In this document: one piece after another, positions 61,225-64,000 of the stretch
Layout: each line of letters starts with the position of its first letter
Position numbering within the stretch: the stretch's first letter is position 1
Origin: an uncultured Dehalococcoidia bacterium
Lineage (GTDB): Bacteria; Chloroflexota; Dehalococcoidia; Lucifugimonadales; UBA3495
Direction: 5' to 3'
Assembly (NCBI GenBank): GCA_958296385.1
Contig: OY282494.1
Location: 281,416-345,415, forward strand
DNA: 64,000 bases
Notes under the pieces: model-generated
Databases searched by the model: none
What the model was told of the DNA's origin: nothing
Seen by the model: the letters and a program-made list of their open reading frames with translations, nothing else
Position numbers and translations under genes: made by a program

Positions 61225-62235
61225 TTATTGGCAGTGGGGTATTACCGCTTCGCCGAAAAGTTGGATGGCTTCCATAATCCGTTCGTGTGCCGGGCCGCCG
61301 GAGTGGGCGTGGCGTAGGCGCAGCAGGAAATAATCGGCTCCGGTGGCCTCTTGCCAGCGGTGGAAATCGTCCACCACCTCTTGCGGTTCGCCGATGATTA
61401 GGCGGTCCGGCGCCATGTTGTCCAGGTTGATGTCGGCTTCGTCGGTGTAGCGGCGGAACTCGTTCAGTCCGTTGCGCCAGTAGTATTTGTAGGCGTCAAT
61501 GACCTCCGGGCCGTAAATCCGTTCCGCCTCGGCCCGGGTTGGGGCAACCCAGGCGTCGCGCATCAGGCACAGCGTGGGGGTTTTGCCGGCGGCCTCGGCA
61601 GCTTGCCGGTAGGCGTTGGTGAGGGTGATGGTGCTTTCCAGGTCGGTGCTGGGCCCGGCAACGAACCCGTCGGCGATGCGGCCGGCGCGACGTGCCCCCG
61701 GCGGGCGGCTGGCCCCAATCCAGAGCGGCGGGGCCGGATCGGAGTACGGTTTTGGCGTTATCGTGATGTCCTCCAGGTTGAAATGCTCTCCGGAGAAATC
61801 AAACCGCTCTCCCGTCCAGCATTGCCGGATTATTTCAATCTCTTCCTCAAACCGGCTGACCCGCTGCTCTATTGGCACGTCAAAAGTGCGAAAATCCACC
61901 GGCTGGTAGCCCAAGCCAACGCCCAGAATGAACCGCCCGCGCGACACGATGTCCAGCGTGATGACGTCCTCGGCCAGCCGCACCGGATGATGCAGCGGCA
62001 GCAGGATGACCGACGTGCCCAGATTCAGCGTGGTAGTCTGCGCGGCGACGGCCGCCGATACAATCAGCGGCGACGGCAGGAATCCGTCTTTGTCCTGGTG
62101 GTGTTCACCAAAGAAGCAGGAATCAAAACCGACCGACTCGGCCAGTTTCGCCTCAGCGACGACTTCGTCCACCCGCAGGGCCAGGTTCTCCCCGGCCGGC
62201 GCATCGGCGATGGAACTGTAAATCCCGAACTTCAT
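61225..62235 (-). CDS. LLM class flavin-dependent oxidoreductase
   Basis: 336 residues from the ATG at 62235, eight bases after GGAG; an ATG two codons earlier is only two bases away from it. MKFGIYSSIADAPAGENLALRVDEVVAEAKLAESVGFDSCFFGEHH, SVILLPLHHPVRLAEDVITLDIVSRGRFILGVGLGYQPVDFRTF and PLWIGASRPPGARRAGRIADGF show the bacterial luciferase-like barrel. Unknown substrate, FMN or F420. Confidence 0.9.
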   Translation of the reverse strand: MKFGIYSSIADAPAGENLALRVDEVVAEAKLAESVGFDSCFFGEHHQDKDGFLPSPLIVSAAVAAQTTTLNLGTSVILLPLHHPVRLAEDVITLDIVSRGRFILGVGLGYQPVDFRTFDVPIEQRVSRFEEEIEIIRQCWTGERFDFSGEHFNLEDITITPKPYSDPAPPLWIGASRPPGARRAGRIADGFVAGPSTDLESTITLTNAYRQAAEAAGKTPTLCLMRDAWVAPTRAEAERIYGPEVIDAYKYYWRNGLNEFRRYTDEADINLDNMAPDRLIIGEPQEVVDDFHRWQEATGADYFLLRLRHAHSGGPAHERIMEAIQLFGEAVIPHCQ

Positions 62236-62291
62236 AACCATACTCCGGTGGGGTGGCGATTAGGCTTTGCGATGTTCCGGGTAGAGAACGC

Positions 62292-62576
62292 TTACTCCCG
62301 GTTGAGGCCATTCCGGTTGATTGCCTCGGCGAGCCGATTCAGCGCGTCCAGGTACGCCACCCGTTCCGCGGCGGCTTGTCGGCGTTCCTCAGCAGCTTGC
62401 TCAAGCATATTTTTAAAGAATTCCACCATACAGTCGACGCGCTGTTGTTCTCGCTCGTAGCGTTGCCGTTGTTGTTCATTATATTTTCGTTCGAGTAGGA
62501 ACAGCATCAGGTCAGAACCTCCCGTGCTTGTGATGGCAATTCCGGCATGGCTGATGCAATCATGCAAGGTAACCAC
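62292..62576 (-). pseudogene. Truncated tandem copy of the membrane coiled-coil gene
   Basis: A 94-codon frame from GTG 62576, similar along its whole length to the C-terminal half of the neighbouring gene: LHDCISHAGIAIT/LHDCIIHAGIAIT, GGSDLMLFL-ERKYNEQ, AEERRQAAAERVAYLDALNRLAEAINRNG. The N-terminal membrane part is missing, and the Glu/Gln repeat is shorter. The DNA similarity continues beyond the stop. A duplicated fragment; expression not excluded. Confidence 0.6.
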
Positions 62577-62626
62577 ATTCCGGGGGCTGGCGATACGGGC
62601 TTGGCGACGTTCCGGGTAAAGCGCGC

Positions 62627-63136
62627 TTATTCCCGGTTGCGGCCATTTTGGTTAATTGCCTCGGTGAGCCGGTTCAGCGCCTCCAGGAACGCCACCCGCT
62701 CCGCTGCGGCCTGTTGGCGTTCCTCGGTAGCTTGCTGGCGTTCCTCGGCGGATTGACGGCGTTCCTCGGCGGCTTGCTCGACCGCTTTCTCCATCGCATC
62801 TTTAAAGAATTCCATCATCCGTTCGGCACGCTGTTCTACTTGCTCGGTGCGTTGCCGTTCTTGTTCGTTGTATTTTCGTTCGCGCAGGAATAGCATCAGG
62901 TCAGAACCTCCCGTTAGTGTGATGGCGATGCCGGCGTGGATGATGCAATCGTGCAGGACGGTGGGGGATAGGTAGCGGGCCAGCGGTGTGGGCTGGCACA
63001 TTAGTTTGATGGCGGTTTCCGGTGTGCAGTGCGGAGTGGTGTAATACCAGACTACCCAGGTTATGGCGGCGGCCAATGCGCCGGAGAGGAGCGGTGCCCA
63101 TAGGGCCAGGGCCAGTGTTTTGATTCCTGCCTGCAT
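62627..63136 (-). CDS. Membrane-anchored coiled-coil protein (full copy)
   Basis: 169 residues. Two hydrophobic segments: LALALWAPLLSGALAAAITWVVWYY and DCIIHAGIAITLTGGSDLMLFL; between them a short loop with two Cys (HCTPETAIKLMCQ). Then a charged coiled coil with AVEQAAEERRQSAEERQQATEERQQAAAERVAFLEAL. Its start codon lies in the first unit of a 32-bp triplicate repeat that carries TATAAT in each copy. Unknown function. Confidence 0.7.
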   Translation of the reverse strand: MQAGIKTLALALWAPLLSGALAAAITWVVWYYTTPHCTPETAIKLMCQPTPLARYLSPTVLHDCIIHAGIAITLTGGSDLMLFLRERKYNEQERQRTEQVEQRAERMMEFFKDAMEKAVEQAAEERRQSAEERQQATEERQQAAAERVAFLEALNRLTEAINQNGRNRE

Positions 63137-63228
63137 TATAGCCGTCGCTGGCGGTTACTTGACTGCATTATAGCCGTCGCCGCCGGTTACTTGACTGCAT
63201 TATAGCCGTCGCCGCCGGTTACTTGAAA
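63133..63228. repeat. Three tandem 32-bp repeats, each with a TATAAT
   Basis: Units at 63133-63164, 63165-63196 and 63197-63228, near-identical. Minus strand: each holds GGCTATAATGCA. The third covers the last codons and stop of the LLM gene (63219), the first includes the ATG of the membrane gene (63136). Confidence 0.92.
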
Positions 63229-64000
63229 TGCGTTAGGACGCGGTTGGAGAACAGCTCCATTTGGGCGAAGTAGTCGTCGGGTTCGCCGGCCAGGAATCCA
63301 AAGACGAAATCGCGCACGCCGGCGTCGATGCGTTCCCGGATGGCGCCGATGCAGTCTTCGGCGTTGCCGGTGATGCACAGAGCTTTGGCGATGTCCTCGG
63401 CGCTGCGGTCGGGGGTGACGTAACGCTGGCCGACGTGGGCTGCTGCCGTTGCCAATGCCTGGTCGGGGTCGTTGCTGATTGCGGTGGGCTGGTTCAATCC
63501 CCAGTGGAAGTTGCTGAGGTCGCGCCCGGATTGTTCTGCCATCTCGCGCACGCTTTCGTTGGTGCGCCGGATGCGGTTCACCGTGAACAGGTAGGGATAC
63601 CAGCCGTCGCCGGCGATGGCGGCCCGCCGTATCGCGGCGTCGGAGCGGCCGGCAACCCAGATTGGCGGGTAGGGCTGCTGCGCCGGCTGGGGCAGCAGGG
63701 TGATGTCGTCAAAGTTGAAAAAGCGCCCGTGATGCGAAACGTGCTCCTCAGTCCAGAGCCGTTTCATTACATTTAGCATCTCGTCGGTGCGCCGGCCGCG
63801 CGTGTTGACCGGGATTTCCAGCGCCTCAAACTCGACGACGGTATCGCGCTGGCCGCTGATGCCGATGCCAAAGTCCAGCCGGCCGCCGGAGATTTGGTCG
63901 GCCACGGCTACCATCTTGGCCAGCAGCACCGGATGGTACAGCGGGGCGATTACGATGCCGGTTAGCACCCGGATGCGGGAGGTGGCGCCGGCGGCGGCGG
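63219..64000 (-). CDS. LLM class flavin-dependent oxidoreductase (N-terminus beyond window)
   Basis: About 260 residues visible; the frame stays open to the window edge with RIRVLTGIVIAPLYHPVLLAKMVAVADQISGGRLDFGIGISGQRDTV, typical of mid-protein LLM sequence, so the start is outside. A later block PPIWVAGRSDAAIRRAAIAGDGWYP is conserved. Third luciferase-like enzyme in the window; its last codons lie in the 32-bp repeat. Confidence 0.88.
   Translation of the reverse strand, partial: AAAGATSRIRVLTGIVIAPLYHPVLLAKMVAVADQISGGRLDFGIGISGQRDTVVEFEALEIPVNTRGRRTDEMLNVMKRLWTEEHVSHHGRFFNFDDITLLPQPAQQPYPPIWVAGRSDAAIRRAAIAGDGWYPYLFTVNRIRRTNESVREMAEQSGRDLSNFHWGLNQPTAISNDPDQALATAAAHVGQRYVTPDRSAEDIAKALCITGNAEDCIGAIRERIDAGVRDFVFGFLAGEPDDYFAQMELFSNRVLTHFK

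Overview
This window is GC-rich and densely coded (short gaps, many 4-bp and longer gene overlaps). It looks like a chromosomal segment of an uncultured Chloroflexota bacterium, perhaps a Dehalococcoidia/SAR202-type lineage. That placement is inference. It rests on a short Oxa1-type YidC without a large periplasmic domain (suggesting one membrane), F420/flavin LLM oxidoreductases, an enolase-superfamily enzyme, a UGSC-family selenoprotein, a full hopanoid locus, and a fused HMG-CoA-synthase-like/DUF35 protein next to a thiolase. No plasmid, phage or transposase gene was seen.

Layout. 1-2282: the C-terminal part of a DUF1501 protein, an NHL-repeat protein and a small unknown gene, then tRNA-Ser(TGA). 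2406-17830 is one long minus-strand run read leftward: M20 peptidase, polyprenyl synthase, hpnH, hpnG, hpnA, shc, yjbQ-like, hpnC, hpnD, hpnE, aldolase, epimerase-like protein, nucleoside hydrolase, phosphodiesterase. Together these give FPP to squalene (HpnCDE), squalene to hopene (Shc), and hopene to adenosylhopane to its phosphorolysed product (HpnH, HpnG). 17968-18719: moaD-moaE. 18716-19782 (minus): rpsP-khpA-rimM behind a long structured leader. 20118-29529 is mixed: fmt, cyclase, nucleotidyltransferase-HEPN fusion, HtpX, an enolase-superfamily enzyme, two gene remnants, and an operon ending in a UGSC selenoprotein with an in-frame UGA and a SECIS-like hairpin. 29533-35426: tgt, a TauE/SafE exporter, and aroB-aroK-cynS-VOC-pcm. 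36113-37714: gamma-glutamyltransferase. 38405-42050: rpmH-rnpA-yidD-lipoprotein-yidC-khpB. 42181-46352: purF-purM-purH. 46379-57085: metabolic and housekeeping genes (YprB-like nuclease, SDR, SprT-like, alcohol dehydrogenase, LLM, gamma-carbonic anhydrase, smpB, S41 protease, HMGCS-like/DUF35, thiolase). 57125-64000 (minus): PmbA/TldD, a carboxymuconolactone decarboxylase-like protein, a coiled-coil repeat protein, two LLM oxidoreductases, and a tandem pair of membrane coiled-coil paralogues.

The most unusual signals are: (i) a promoter, a short open reading frame with an exceptionally strong ribosome-binding site, and two mutually exclusive long stems in the leader of rpsP-khpA-rimM, which looks like an attenuator; (ii) the in-frame UGA of the UGSC gene with a fitting hairpin; (iii) several recent tandem duplications (15 bp in shc, 23 bp at hpnC/hpnD, 32 bp upstream of a membrane gene, 54 bp in a coiled-coil gene, and a gene-scale duplication); (iv) two copies of a long inverted-repeat element that bracket an alcohol dehydrogenase gene; (v) promoters placed so that the start codon is at or next to the predicted transcription start (purF, moaD, possibly the S41 protease), suggesting leaderless mRNAs.
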